A DNA stretch of 64,000 nucleotides, taken from Candidatus Lindowbacteria bacterium RIFCSPLOWO2_12_FULL_62_27 (GTDB taxonomy: Bacteria > Lindowbacteria > 2-12-FULL-62-27). The notes under the pieces were generated by a model. The model saw nothing but the letters and a program-made list of their open reading frames with translations. It made no database searches and was not told the DNA's origin. Positions within the stretch are counted from its first letter, which is position 1. Each line of letters starts with the position of its first letter. The stretch spans positions 317,606-381,605 of the forward strand of contig MFPR01000028.1 in assembly GCA_001784175.1 (NCBI GenBank), given 5' to 3'. Positions 40,422 to 50,219 of this stretch are shown piece by piece. Both the position numbers and the translations under genes were made by a program.

Positions 40422-40536
40422 GGGTTGGAAAATTATTTCAGTTTGCGCCGGGACGCAATACCCAGCGGTTTAAAGAAACCCACCGGGCGTGCCGATAGGT
40501 GGACAAGAAAGACATCGCAGAGGAGGTCGGAAGGGC

Positions 40537-40965
40537 ATGGAAGCCCAATTCCTGAAGATTCGCGGCCGCGAACGGATTTATCCCGTGGCCCGCATCCATT
40601 CGGACACACAAGAAGTGGTGGTGGAAACGGAGATCGGAGAATTACCGTTCCCGATCGCCAGCGTGGAGTTCGTGTCCCTCGAGGACTTGAGGCCCCGCGT
40701 GCCGCAATCGTTTGAGGACCGGCCGACGTCCGAAGTGGACCTTCACGGCCTGACCGTCGAGGAAGGACTGAGCGTCCTCGACCGCGCCGTCGAAAACGCC
40801 GTGGCGGCCGGAAGCTCCCATCTGCTCGTCATTCACGGAAAAGGTTCCGGAACGCTCCGGCTCGCCGTATGGGATTATCTCCGCAAGGACCCCCGCATCG
40901 GCCGGTTCGCGCTCGACCACACCTCCCTCGACCCCACCGGCGCCACGCGCGTCGACCTCCTCTAG
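40537..40965 (+). CDS. Smr-domain protein (MutS2 C-terminal-like)
   Basis: 142 residues from ATG 40537, behind AGGAGG-rich leader (40520-40534). C-terminal Smr domain: VDLHGLTVEEGLSVLD, LLVIHGKGSGTLRLAV, and WDYLRKDPRIGRF. N-terminal 55 residues form a beta-rich KOW-like part (KIRGRERIYPVARI). Smr domains are nucleases or nucleic-acid binders connected to MutS2 and ribosome rescue. No MutS2 ATPase domain, so stand-alone. A GTG at 40489 in frame is possible. 84 nt before dnaG. Confidence 0.85.
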   Translation: MEAQFLKIRGRERIYPVARIHSDTQEVVVETEIGELPFPIASVEFVSLEDLRPRVPQSFEDRPTSEVDLHGLTVEEGLSVLDRAVENAVAAGSSHLLVIHGKGSGTLRLAVWDYLRKDPRIGRFALDHTSLDPTGATRVDLL

Positions 40966-41049
40966 TCCGCGGCCCGCCGCCCCAAAAATTTTTCTTCCCA
41001 AAAAGAGGATTTTCAGGCATGGTACGGTATTTATCCTAATGGTTGGGGG

Positions 41050-42822
41050 ATGATAGGGGTGGATCTCATACAGGAGATCAAATCTCGGGCGGACATCGTG
41101 CAGATCATTTCGGCGCACGTGCCGCTCAAAAAAGCCGGCAAGGATTACAAGGCGCGGTGCCCGTTTCACGCGGAGAAGACGCCGTCGTTTACGGTCAGCG
41201 CGGAGAAGCAGCTCTTTTATTGCTTTGGGTGTGGAACAGGTGGAGACCTGATCCGGTTTGTGTCGCTCATTGAAAAAATCGATACGGCTGAAACGATCCG
41301 CCGGCTCGCCGACCGACTCGGCATCGAGCGGCCCAGCCGCAGGGCCGGGCCGCCGGTGGAACCGCTCCGGCGCGTGATGGAGATGGCGTGCCGGTTTTAC
41401 GAGGCCGCGCTTCAGGCGCCCGTCGGCGCCGCGGCGCGCGCGTATGCGGCCAAACGGAAAATGCCGGCCGATGTGTCAAAGGCCTTCCGGATCGGATACG
41501 CGCCGGACCGGCCGGACGCGCTGACAGCGAGACTTCTGTCGAAGGGCGTTCCGGAAAAGGCGCTGATCGAGGCGGGGCTGGCCGCGGTGGATGAGCGCGG
41601 CGAAAAACGCCTCCGGGACCGGTTTCGGGACCGGCTGATGTTTCCGATCGTGGATGGCGCGGGGCATGTCGTCGGGTTTGGAGGACGCGTGATTCGCGAC
41701 GGCGACCGGCGGCCAAAATATCTCAATAGTGCGGAAAACGAGCTCTTTCACAAAGGCAAACTGCTGTTCGGGTATCACGCGATCAAAACGCAGGTGTCCG
41801 AATCTTCGCCTCCCGTCCTCGTCGAGGGATATCTCGACGTGCTGTACGCGCAGAGCGCCGGCCTTTCGGCGATGGCGGCCCTCGGCACGGCCCTGACGGA
41901 CACCCAGGCCGACCTCTTGTCGCGGTTCCGCCTGCCGGTCATGCTCGCCTACGATGCGGATGCGGCGGGCCGGAAGGCCGCGGTGCGGTCCGCCGGATTG
42001 CTTCTGTCGCGCGACGTAACGGTCGGCATCCTGTTGTTTCCGGAAGGCCGGGATCCGGCGGAGATGGTGGAGCGCGGAGAGGCCGAGAAATTGCGGCAGA
42101 TCGCGGCAGGCCCGGCGGACGTGTTCCGGTACCTTGTCGACGCCGCCCTGTCGATGCATCCGCAGACGCTCGAAGGCCGCCGTGCCGCGCTCGCGATGAT
42201 CTGCGAGACGGGATCGGCCATACCGGAGGGGCTGATCCGGCAGAAGCTCGTCGATGCAATCGCCGACGGATTTGGCTTGCCGCCGCAGGCCGCCGCGAGA
42301 ATGGTCGGGCGCGGCGGACGCGCCGTCTCCGACGCGGCCACGCCGCAGAGCCTGACCAGTGGAAGGACCGAAGCGCTGCTCCTGGGCGAGGGCCAGAGCC
42401 GGCTCGACTGGACGGTGATCGGCGTCACGCTCGCCCGGCCGGACCTTCTGGCGCTCGCGTACGCGGAGGTCGGCGAGGATTTCGGCGATCCCGCCGCGCA
42501 GCTCGTCTGGAACGCGATCGCGGCCCAGTACGAGCGCCGGCACGAGGTGGACTTGGAGGAACTCTACTCGGCCTTCGAAGACCGGCCGGACATGATCGAC
42601 CGCCTGAGCCGGATGCGGATCAAGGCGCCGCAGGAAGCGGGCCTTGCGCCGGCCGGGTTCAAGGATATGCTCCGGCGGTTCCGGCGCGCGAGCGTCCGGC
42701 GGCAGATCGATGCGCTTCACGCGCGGCTCAAAGCCGCCGAGGCCGGCCGGCAGGAGGACGAGGTGAAGCGGCTGCTCGAAAAGGACCGCGAATTGCAGCA
42801 GCTCCTGAGCGCGACTGAATAA
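41050..42822 (+). CDS. dnaG: DNA primase
   Basis: 590 residues, full-length. N-terminal CHC2-type zinc finger: CPFHAEKTPSF and YCFGCGTGGD. Primase catalytic core: ERDRL-like, FGGRVI, KYLNSAENELFHKG, toprim VEGYLDVL and YDADAAGRKAA. C-terminal helicase-binding region from about 430. Synthesises RNA primers for lagging-strand replication. Only 39 nt precede rpoD, matching the macromolecular synthesis operon (dnaG-rpoD). GGGGG just before ATG. rpsU is not adjacent. Confidence 0.96.
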   Translation: MIGVDLIQEIKSRADIVQIISAHVPLKKAGKDYKARCPFHAEKTPSFTVSAEKQLFYCFGCGTGGDLIRFVSLIEKIDTAETIRRLADRLGIERPSRRAGPPVEPLRRVMEMACRFYEAALQAPVGAAARAYAAKRKMPADVSKAFRIGYAPDRPDALTARLLSKGVPEKALIEAGLAAVDERGEKRLRDRFRDRLMFPIVDGAGHVVGFGGRVIRDGDRRPKYLNSAENELFHKGKLLFGYHAIKTQVSESSPPVLVEGYLDVLYAQSAGLSAMAALGTALTDTQADLLSRFRLPVMLAYDADAAGRKAAVRSAGLLLSRDVTVGILLFPEGRDPAEMVERGEAEKLRQIAAGPADVFRYLVDAALSMHPQTLEGRRAALAMICETGSAIPEGLIRQKLVDAIADGFGLPPQAAARMVGRGGRAVSDAATPQSLTSGRTEALLLGEGQSRLDWTVIGVTLARPDLLALAYAEVGEDFGDPAAQLVWNAIAAQYERRHEVDLEELYSAFEDRPDMIDRLSRMRIKAPQEAGLAPAGFKDMLRRFRRASVRRQIDALHARLKAAEAGRQEDEVKRLLEKDRELQQLLSATE

Positions 42823-42861
42823 ATATAGAGGGTTCAAGACAACGAAGGAGGATGACCAACT

Positions 42862-44580
42862 GTGAGTCTGCTGAAAATCAAAGGTGTTCGGAAACTGCTT
42901 GAGATTGGCCGAAAAAAGAAAAAACTGACGTACGACGAGATCAACTACTTGCTGCCCGAAACGGTGGCGAGTTCCGATCTCATCGACGATATTTTCGTCC
43001 TGCTTCAGAAGAACGGGATCCAGATCGTCGAGGATGTCGATGCGGCGGCCTTGAGCGCCAGCGATGAGGAACTGCTGGCCAAGGTCACCCGGTTCGGCGA
43101 CACGGACGACTCGATCAAAATGTATCTCCAGGAGATCGGCCGCATTCCGCTCCTGACGCCCAAGGAGGAGGTCGAGATCTCCAAGCGGTTTGACACCAAC
43201 CGCAGCCTCGCCTACAAGTCGGTCCTCGGGACCTTCATCGCGGCCGACCTGTTCGAGCGCGAGGCGATCGAGGTCCGCAAGGACAAGTCGCGGATCAAAA
43301 AGCTCGTGGCAATCAAAAAGACGGAGAAGCTTTTCCCCGAGGAACTCTCCATGTGGCGCCGGCGCGTCTCAACCGGCCTCACCAAGATCAGCTTGCTGAA
43401 GCGCCGATACGTGCGCGCCGCGGCGAAATACCTGACCGAGGACGGCGAGCTGAAGAAGGGCGTCGAGATTCCGAAGGAACTCAAGGCCATCGCCGACAAA
43501 ACCGGCGACGCCCTGCTGGAGGTCAAGCTCAACAAGTCGATCATCTACCAGGTCCGGGACATCATCGCCGGGATCCTCGAGGAACACGACCGCGTGTCCC
43601 GGCATTCCCGCGGGATCGCCATCCGGTTCCGCACCGCGCCTGACCGCCTCCTGCGCCTGTACCGCGTGGGGTCAGATGTCGTCAAGTCGCGGGCGTCGTT
43701 CGTCAAGCGGCTGAACCTGGACGACCGGCGGGAGATCGACGAGAACCTGAAGGAGCTGGCGTCGGCGCAGGAAAATTACCAGAAGAAGGCCCGGTACCCC
43801 GTCGAAGGCCTGCGAGAGACCCTCAAGACCTACCGGTTCTACAACCGGGAGGCGCTCGAGGCCCGTGACGAAATGGTCGACGCGAACCTCCGGCTGGTCG
43901 TGTCCATCGCCAAGAAGTACACGCACCGCGGGCTCGGCTTCCTCGACCTCATCCAGGAGGGCAATATTGGACTTATGCGCGCGGTCGACAAGTTCGAGTA
44001 CCGGAAGGGATTCAAGTTCTCGACCTACGCCACCTGGTGGATCCGGCAGGCCATCACGCGGGCCCTGGCCGACCAGAGCCGCACCATCCGGATCCCGGTC
44101 CACATGGTCGAGCAGATCAACAAGGTCATGCGCGAGTCCCGGAGGCTCCTGCAGAAACTCAACCGCGAGCCCAAGCCGGAGGAAATCGCCAAGGAACTCA
44201 ACTGGCATTCCGGCCGGGTCCGGCACATCATGAAACTCGCGCAGGACCCCATCAGCCTCGAAACGCCCGTCGGCGAGGACGGCGATACGTCCCTCGGGGA
44301 TTTCGTCCCCGATCAGACCAGCGTGTCGCCCCTCAAGACCACCGTCGATACGCTCCTGCGCGAGCAGCTTGAGGCCGTCCTCAAGACCCTCAACGCGCGC
44401 GAGGAAAAAGTCGTCCGGCTGAGGTTCGGCCTGGACGACGGCCGGGAACGGACGCTGGAGGAAGTCGGCAACATGTTCAACGTGACGCGCGAGCGGATCC
44501 GGCAGATCGAGTGCAAGGCGCTCAAGAAACTGCGCCACCCGGTCCGCGCGAGGCTCCTGCGGGATTACCTGAAGGCCTGA
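42862..44580 (+). CDS. rpoD: Principal sigma factor RpoD (sigma70)
   Basis: 572 residues. GTG 42862 preceded by AAGGAGG (about 42846-42852). Region 1.1 (1-70), long non-conserved region (about 130-300), then regions 2 ([20 protein letters not shown] and [15 protein letters not shown]), 3 ([15 protein letters not shown]) and 4 (helix-turn-helix [20 protein letters not shown]). Directs RNA polymerase to TTGACA/TATAAT promoters, consistent with those seen in the window. Follows dnaG after 39 nt. Ends 13 nt before the convergent hpnE. Confidence 0.97.
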   Translation: MSLLKIKGVRKLLEIGRKKKKLTYDEINYLLPETVASSDLIDDIFVLLQKNGIQIVEDVDAAALSASDEELLAKVTRFGDTDDSIKMYLQEIGRIPLLTPKEEVEISKRFDTNRSLAYKSVLGTFIAADLFEREAIEVRKDKSRIKKLVAIKKTEKLFPEELSMWRRRVSTGLTKISLLKRRYVRAAAKYLTEDGELKKGVEIPKELKAIADKTGDALLEVKLNKSIIYQVRDIIAGILEEHDRVSRHSRGIAIRFRTAPDRLLRLYRVGSDVVKSRASFVKRLNLDDRREIDENLKELASAQENYQKKARYPVEGLRETLKTYRFYNREALEARDEMVDANLRLVVSIAKKYTHRGLGFLDLIQEGNIGLMRAVDKFEYRKGFKFSTYATWWIRQAITRALADQSRTIRIPVHMVEQINKVMRESRRLLQKLNREPKPEEIAKELNWHSGRVRHIMKLAQDPISLETPVGEDGDTSLGDFVPDQTSVSPLKTTVDTLLREQLEAVLKTLNAREEKVVRLRFGLDDGRERTLEEVGNMFNVTRERIRQIECKALKKLRHPVRARLLRDYLKA

Positions 44581-44593
44581 CCGCCTCTCTATA

Positions 44594-45901
44594 TTATATA
44601 GCGGCCGCCACAGCCTCCGCCGCGGCCTCGCCGCTCCGCACGGCGCTTTCGATCGTGCCGGGCCACCCGGTTTCCACGTAGTCGCCGGCCAGAAAGAGGT
44701 CGGGGTGGCCGGAGTCCCGGGGCGCCGGCCGGACGAGATCGGGGCGCGGCGGGAACGTGGCGTTTTTTTCAATGAAGGACACGCTCTGAACCAGTTGCGC
44801 CGCCGTCCCGAAAATCGACCGGACCTCCGCGTCCGCCGCGATGGCCAGCTCCCACTGGGACTGTTCCGCCTCGCGGTCGGCGGCGCTGATGACCGCCTGG
44901 AGATGCTGGCGGCCGTCGTAGACCCCTTTGTTGAAAATCCACTGGATCATTTTGCCCTGAACGAGACAAAATCTGAGGTCCGTCAGGACGCGGTCGTACA
45001 AGAGATGAATCGAAATGATCGGGGAGCCGAGCGTGAACGGCCCGAGCCGTTTCGCCGTCTCCTCGACGCCCGTCGTTTCCTCCAGTATGTGTTTGGCGGC
45101 GGCCGGGCCGGTCGCAAGAATCACTTTCCTGGCGTTCAGGGCGCTCTGATCATGCAGATGTACGACGAACCCGTGGGGCCCCTCCAAGCTCAGGCGCAAA
45201 ATCCGCTTGGCCGTTTTCAGAACGACGCCCTCCCGCTCCAGCGCCGGCCGGATCCGTTCGTTGAAAAGTTGAATCAGAGGCATCCTGGGAAGGCCGATGT
45301 TCATGCCGTCGCGACGGAGGAACGCGTCCCGCACAATGTGCCGTACATGGTCGGCGGCGCTCTGCGCCGGATCGAAGTTCAGGGCGCTGACCAGAAACGG
45401 GCGCCAGAACCGCCGCTGGATCTCCTGCGTCTGGCCGAGCCGCGCCGCAAGTTCTCCCCACGTTTCGCGTGACGCGCCCGAGAAACTCAGCCGCAGCATG
45501 GCCCACGCGATCTTCGCGCGGTCCGCGAAACCCAGTCCCGGAAAGTCTCTCAGAAACGGAATGAGATGAAACGGCGGAAGAACCGGCCACGGGCGTAGCG
45601 CGTGGATCCCGCCGACGCTGTTGGCCACCGGCAGGGTCCGGCGCCAGTCGACCGCATCGGGGGCGCCGAGCGCTTCCAGAAACCCGCGCGTCCGGTCGCA
45701 GCATCCGAGCAGGACGTGCTGGCCGTTGTCGAGCGGCGCCGGCCAGTTTTTGATCTGGTAGGACGTCGCCCGGCCGCCCAGATGCGCCTTGTATTCGATG
45801 AGCGCCGTTCCCACGCCGCGCTGCGCCAGGCGGAGTGCCGCCGCGCAGCCCGCAAATCCGCCGCCCAGAACGGCAACGTCGATATGCTTGCTCTGGTTCA
45901 C
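44594..45901 (-). CDS. hpnE: Squalene-associated FAD-dependent desaturase HpnE
   Basis: 435 residues. FAD Rossmann motif at N-terminus (VAVLGGGFAGCAAALRLAQRG), HLGGRATSY, and C-terminal FLAGDYVETGWPGTIESAVRSG typical of amine-oxidase-type desaturases. HpnE reduces hydroxysqualene to squalene in the HpnC-HpnD-HpnE pathway. The ATG overlaps the hpnD stop (ATGA). Ends convergently with rpoD. The presence of hpnC-D-E without a squalene-hopene cyclase in the window leaves the final product open, but hopanoids are the normal destination. Confidence 0.92.
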   Translation of the reverse strand: MNQSKHIDVAVLGGGFAGCAAALRLAQRGVGTALIEYKAHLGGRATSYQIKNWPAPLDNGQHVLLGCCDRTRGFLEALGAPDAVDWRRTLPVANSVGGIHALRPWPVLPPFHLIPFLRDFPGLGFADRAKIAWAMLRLSFSGASRETWGELAARLGQTQEIQRRFWRPFLVSALNFDPAQSAADHVRHIVRDAFLRRDGMNIGLPRMPLIQLFNERIRPALEREGVVLKTAKRILRLSLEGPHGFVVHLHDQSALNARKVILATGPAAAKHILEETTGVEETAKRLGPFTLGSPIISIHLLYDRVLTDLRFCLVQGKMIQWIFNKGVYDGRQHLQAVISAADREAEQSQWELAIAADAEVRSIFGTAAQLVQSVSFIEKNATFPPRPDLVRPAPRDSGHPDLFLAGDYVETGWPGTIESAVRSGEAAAEAVAAAI

Positions 45902-46854
45902 CGCAGGTCCGGTCTGGCGGTGCGCGGGATCGGATAGGTGGGGTTGAAAAGCACGCTGAGGAAAATAAATGTTTTCTCAAGTCTCGACAGGGCCACGCGC
46001 CGTTCCAAAACCGGGAATCCGCCCGATTCGATCTTCACCAGAATCCTCGCATAGAGCGACGCCATCATCGCCACCGTCCGCCGCGCGACCGCGGACAGGT
46101 GCGTGAGGAGGGGATAGGCCATTTCGTAGTGCTGCCGGGCCCGGGCCGCGTTGATCGCGCACACCCGCAAAAACGCCTCCGTCGGCGTCCCGTTCAGAAT
46201 GTCCGACTCCCGGCAGCCCGTCGTCGCCAGGTCCTCCTGCGGCAGGTAAATCCGGCCGCGCTGCGCATCCTCCTGGACGTCCCGCAGAATGTTGGTGAGC
46301 TGAAGGGCGATTCCGAGATTTTCCGCCATCTGTTTCGCCTGCGACTGCCGGCAGCCGAAGAGTTCCAGACAAATCAGGCCAACGCTCGACGCCACCAGCC
46401 GGCAGTAATCCTTCAACGCGTCAAAGGTCACGTAGCGGTTCACCGTGAGGTCCCGCTCGGCGCCGTCCAGAATGAGTTCGAGATATTCGGGCGTCAGCGA
46501 GAATCGCGTCACCGTGTCCGCCAGCGCCGCCATCGCCGGATGCAGGCCCGACGTTTCGCCGGCCAGCGCCCGGCGCAGGTCACTGCGGAGTTGCCGGAGC
46601 TTCGCGAGCCGGTCGGGCGGATCAGCGCCTCCGGCGCCCCAAGTGCCGGCGTCTCCGACGCCGGCCGCGGCGGTCCCGGTGTCGGCGCCGAGGTCGGCCA
46701 GATCGTCGGCCTGACGCGCAAAGGCGTAGACGGCGAGCATCCCGTTTCGACGGGGTTGCGGCAAAAACCGGAATGCCCAGTAGAAGTTGCCGGCCTCCGC
46801 GCTCGCGATCCGGTCGCAGTGAAGGTAGGCGCGAGACAGCGCAAGCGATGTCAT
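45898..46854 (-). CDS. hpnD: Presqualene diphosphate synthase HpnD with inserted repeat
   Basis: 318 residues. DxxxD motif in RQADDLADL and the second metal motif NILRDVQEDAQRGRIYLP mark a trans-prenyltransferase of the squalene/phytoene family. Residues about 62-79 (AAAGVGDAGTWGAGGADP) are Gly/Ala-rich and encoded by a copy of a dispersed hairpin repeat (46622-46660), inserted in a loop between helices with frame preserved. ATG 46854 overlaps the hpnC stop (ATGA). HpnD makes presqualene diphosphate from two farnesyl diphosphates. A longer reading frame upstream merely shadows hpnC. Confidence 0.92.
   Translation of the reverse strand: MTSLALSRAYLHCDRIASAEAGNFYWAFRFLPQPRRNGMLAVYAFARQADDLADLGADTGTAAAGVGDAGTWGAGGADPPDRLAKLRQLRSDLRRALAGETSGLHPAMAALADTVTRFSLTPEYLELILDGAERDLTVNRYVTFDALKDYCRLVASSVGLICLELFGCRQSQAKQMAENLGIALQLTNILRDVQEDAQRGRIYLPQEDLATTGCRESDILNGTPTEAFLRVCAINAARARQHYEMAYPLLTHLSAVARRTVAMMASLYARILVKIESGGFPVLERRVALSRLEKTFIFLSVLFNPTYPIPRTARPDLR
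46622..46660 (-). repeat. GGA-loop hairpin repeat, copy B (inside hpnD)
   Basis: 39 bp identical, base for base, to 59374-59412. In hpnD orientation it contains two consecutive stems: GCCGGCGTC-GGA-GACGCCGGC and GCGCC-GGA-GGCGC, both with a GGA loop. It is read through in frame. Confidence 0.85.
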
Positions 46855-47699
46855 GATCTGGACCACACGACTTTCAAAAACTCGAACGGAAGCCGCAGGC
46901 GGCTCGCGAAATCGCCCAGCGTCGGACGCGGCGCGTTCGCGCGGGTTCGCTCCAGGATCGTCGTGCCGCCGGCGGCGAACATCGCCACCGGCCAGCGGTA
47001 TCGCCAGGACAACCGGCCGATGAGCTTCCATCCCTCCCGCATCATCGCGAGCGTTCGACGCACTTCATCATCGATCAACTCCCGCAGCGCCGGACATGCG
47101 GCTGGCCCGCCGGCGTTTGGCATATCCTCCTCGGACACGCCGAACCGCCGCAGATCCGTCCCGGGAATATAAATCCGGCCGCGATCCAGATAGTCCGACC
47201 GGACATCCTGCCAGAAATTGGCGAGCTGAAGCGCCGTGCATATCCGGTCCGACAGGCGGAACCGCTCGTCGTCCCGGTATCCCATCAGCATCAGCACCAG
47301 CCGGCCGACGGGATCGGCGCTCCGGCGGCAGTAGTCCAGAACCTCGTCGAATGTCTCATATCTCGTTTTCGTCACGTCCTGCTCGAAGGCCGATAGAAGA
47401 TCCAGAAAGGGCGCGTCGGGCAGGTCGAACGTGTGAATGGTTTCGCCCAGCGCCTCGAAGACCGGGTCTCCTCCGTAACGTCCCTGCTCGATGCGCTCGC
47501 GCATCCCGGCAAGACCCGATTTCGCATGCGCGACGTGGCCATCCGAACGGACGCCTTCGTCGGCGAAGTCGTCCGCCGCGCGCGCGAACGCATAAACAGC
47601 GGCCACGTGCGGCCGGAGCCGCCGGGGCAGCACCCGGGACAGGACGGGGAAATTTTCGTAGTGGGTTTGCGCGATGCGAATGCAGTGCTCATAGGACAT
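46851..47699 (-). CDS. hpnC: Squalene synthase-like HpnC
   Basis: 282 residues. Prenyl-binding aspartates in AADDFADEG and FWQDVRSDYLDRGRIYIP. HpnC converts presqualene diphosphate to hydroxysqualene in the three-enzyme route. ATG 47699 shares one base with the polB stop (TGATG), and its own stop overlaps hpnD (ATGA). Intact. Confidence 0.92.
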   Translation of the reverse strand: MSYEHCIRIAQTHYENFPVLSRVLPRRLRPHVAAVYAFARAADDFADEGVRSDGHVAHAKSGLAGMRERIEQGRYGGDPVFEALGETIHTFDLPDAPFLDLLSAFEQDVTKTRYETFDEVLDYCRRSADPVGRLVLMLMGYRDDERFRLSDRICTALQLANFWQDVRSDYLDRGRIYIPGTDLRRFGVSEEDMPNAGGPAACPALRELIDDEVRRTLAMMREGWKLIGRLSWRYRWPVAMFAAGGTTILERTRANAPRPTLGDFASRLRLPFEFLKVVWSRS

Positions 47700-50092
47700 C
47701 AGAAAAGGCCGAGTTGCTCTTTCTCCACCAGCGCGTCCCGGTCATAGTCGAAGGTTTCCAGGACCCGAAGATACGCGTCGCAGAGCTTGTCACGGTAATA
47801 GTGGTAATCCGGCGTGTGGGAGAACGGAATCCCGTCGATGTACGGCTCCACCTGCTGGGGCGTGCGGCGGCTGTTCGTGACGATCCACGAGACTTTCATG
47901 CCCGCCGGGACGTAGACGCCGAACTTCTCGGCCTTCTTCACCGCCTGCACGTGCGGCAGGCGGTCCTCGGCGCGGATCTCCTCGCCGGTTTTCTTTCTCC
48001 GCATGACCTTGTACGAACTCTCGTCCAGCGCTGTCTTCGAAATCACCAGGTCCTCCAGCTTTACGTCCCCCTCGGCCACCCGCTTGATCTCCCGGCGGCA
48101 GAGTTCCACCGCGCCCTCGATGTCCTTCTCCATGATCCGCTCAAACAGCGCGTCGAGCGTTCTCGAAAGGAGCGGAAAACTGTCTCCCCGGCGCGTCTCG
48201 TAGCCGCGCACCACCACCTCCTGAACAGGATGCACGATCCGCCCGAAATACCGTTTCTTCATCTTGCCCAGGAAAAACGGCGACACCACTTTTTCGAACT
48301 CCAGCGTCAGCGCGCCCTGCGTGAACCGATCCGACAGTTTCTCGGCGAACCGCACGGTCCCCTCGATCGTCTGCTCGGGCGACACGACGAAAATCGAATC
48401 GGTGTCGGAATAGATGACCTTCAGGCCTTCGTCGCTCAGCTTGCTGATGATGCCCGTCGTGTAGTTCCGCGCCAGCGCCGTGATGCTCCCGCCGATGCGC
48501 CGGTCGGTGAAACGGTAGAAGCGGGACGCGAAGACGCCGTAGTGGGCGTTGGCGAGGATTTTCTGGGCGTTCTGGACGCTGTTGTAATAGCCGCGCTCCT
48601 CGGGCGACTTGGCCGCCTTCATCTTATTCTTGCTGTCCCGCCGCGCCGTCAAGAGCCCCTTCATCACGCGCGGGAGAATCCCCTCCTTGGTCGCCGGATC
48701 GAGAAACTTCACGCCTTCCGGCGTCACGATCGTGCCCTGATCGGAAATGGTCGTGAAGCAGATGTTGTTCTGGATGATCACGCTCGGGTACAGGGACGCG
48801 AAGTCAAACACGACGACGTTGTCGTAGAGGCCGGGGACCGGCTCATGGACGTAGCCGCCCTCGATCGCCTCGGCGTCGTCCCCGTGATGGTTGTTCGGCA
48901 CCACGACCTTCTCCTTGTCGGCCGCGCGAATCAGCAGGCTGTCGATCAGGATGGAGTTACGGTCGAGCAGGCAGTCGAAGAGCGGGAGCTTGGCGACGTC
49001 GGCGATGGCCTGGTACTTTTCAAGGACCCGGATCTTCGACAGAATCTCGTGCGACAGGCGCGTGTCCTGAAGGCAGTATTCTTTGACGCGGCCCGGGTTC
49101 GTCTGCCATTCCTCGTCCATTTTGGAAGTGTCGACGTCCAGTTTCTCCTTGCCCAAAATCAGGTGCGCCATCGCGCCCAGCGATTCGCGCTTGGGGCGCT
49201 TTTCCTTGCGCGCAAAATACCAGGAATCGGCCACCAGCCGGCCGGGAATCTCCACCGTCGTGTTCGTCCCCTTGTCCACGTATTTTTTCCCGCCGTCCTT
49301 CGCGCCGTTGCCGTCCCGGCTGTCCATGCCGCGCCGCCGGATCACGACGTCGCGGCCGTTCCGGGCCCATGCCGTCGACACGCCGTTTTGCGCGCAGCGG
49401 GCGGCGATCAGCGGGATGTCGTAGTTGCAGATGTTGTATCCGGATACCACGTCCACATCGTCCTCGACCACGATCCGGCGGAATTTTTCCAGAATCGATT
49501 TTTCGGCGCCGTCCAGAATCTCCTCCTCGATCTTGCCCTCGAATTCCCGCACCAGACCAATGCAGATGATCTGGTTGTTCCTCAGGTTTTCGATGTCGAG
49601 CGACAGGATCCGCAGCGGCGCAAAAAATGCGTCGACCGGCGACAGCTTCGACGCGTCGATCACGAGGTCGGTCCGATAGGGCTGTTTGGTCTTGCGCTCC
49701 TCGCCCTCGGCGCGGATGTGGCTGCCGAGGTCGTTGTCGTACAGAAACCGGCTTCGAAACACGATGTCCGCGGCCGTCGCGCCATAGCGGTCGCGGTAGA
49801 CGGGCGTGTCGCCCGGCCGCGTGATGGTCACTTTGTAGGCGGTGATCGGCCGGCCTTCGCGGAACAGGGTCCGGGGCTCGAGACTGCGGACCTCGGCGTC
49901 CTTCGCCAGCGCGTCCAGCGTCGCCTGCGGCGGCTCGATCAGGTAGAAATACGGAAAGAACCCCTTGTAGAGGACCGCGATCGACTGGCCCTCCCGCGTC
50001 CGGCCAAACATCTCGATCAGCGGAAACCGCTCCCCGTTCTCGTCGCGGTTGGTATAGGTCGCGTACAGCAATTTAAAGTCGTGCTGTTCCAT
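47699..50092 (-). CDS. polB: Archaeal-type family B DNA polymerase
   Basis: 797 residues. Exonuclease motifs: ExoI SLDIEN (about 165), ExoII SGYNICNYDIP, ExoIII EYCLQDTRL. Polymerase motif A DFASLYPSVI (about 431), motif B KILANAHYGVF, motif C YSDTDSIFV (about 560). All catalytic aspartates are present, so an active proofreading polymerase is expected. The sequence style is archaeal, but the last residues QLGLF match the bacterial sliding-clamp-binding pentapeptide. Probably a repair or lesion-bypass role, as with Pol II. First gene in a coupled operon with hpnC, hpnD and hpnE. Confidence 0.93.
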   Translation of the reverse strand: MEQHDFKLLYATYTNRDENGERFPLIEMFGRTREGQSIAVLYKGFFPYFYLIEPPQATLDALAKDAEVRSLEPRTLFREGRPITAYKVTITRPGDTPVYRDRYGATAADIVFRSRFLYDNDLGSHIRAEGEERKTKQPYRTDLVIDASKLSPVDAFFAPLRILSLDIENLRNNQIICIGLVREFEGKIEEEILDGAEKSILEKFRRIVVEDDVDVVSGYNICNYDIPLIAARCAQNGVSTAWARNGRDVVIRRRGMDSRDGNGAKDGGKKYVDKGTNTTVEIPGRLVADSWYFARKEKRPKRESLGAMAHLILGKEKLDVDTSKMDEEWQTNPGRVKEYCLQDTRLSHEILSKIRVLEKYQAIADVAKLPLFDCLLDRNSILIDSLLIRAADKEKVVVPNNHHGDDAEAIEGGYVHEPVPGLYDNVVVFDFASLYPSVIIQNNICFTTISDQGTIVTPEGVKFLDPATKEGILPRVMKGLLTARRDSKNKMKAAKSPEERGYYNSVQNAQKILANAHYGVFASRFYRFTDRRIGGSITALARNYTTGIISKLSDEGLKVIYSDTDSIFVVSPEQTIEGTVRFAEKLSDRFTQGALTLEFEKVVSPFFLGKMKKRYFGRIVHPVQEVVVRGYETRRGDSFPLLSRTLDALFERIMEKDIEGAVELCRREIKRVAEGDVKLEDLVISKTALDESSYKVMRRKKTGEEIRAEDRLPHVQAVKKAEKFGVYVPAGMKVSWIVTNSRRTPQQVEPYIDGIPFSHTPDYHYYRDKLCDAYLRVLETFDYDRDALVEKEQLGLF

Positions 50093-50219
50093 GCCGGCCT
50101 ATTCTAAGTAATCGCGGGGCCTTGGGCAAGTGTCCGCGCTCACACGCGGATTGTAGGGAGGACAGTTGGAGGGATTAACGTGTGATCCGGTGTCTTGAGC
50201 CGGTTCGAGGTCGGAAGGA

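Noticed and set aside
44589-44601. CTATAT-T-ATATAG palindrome between rpoD and hpnE as terminator
   Set aside because: AT-only stem, no T-run, and it overlaps the hpnE stop.
47096-50107. A 1003-codon plus-strand open frame opposite polB and hpnC
   Set aside because: It is antisense to polB with all its catalytic motifs and has low-complexity Arg/Ala/His composition. It is a GC-driven shadow frame.
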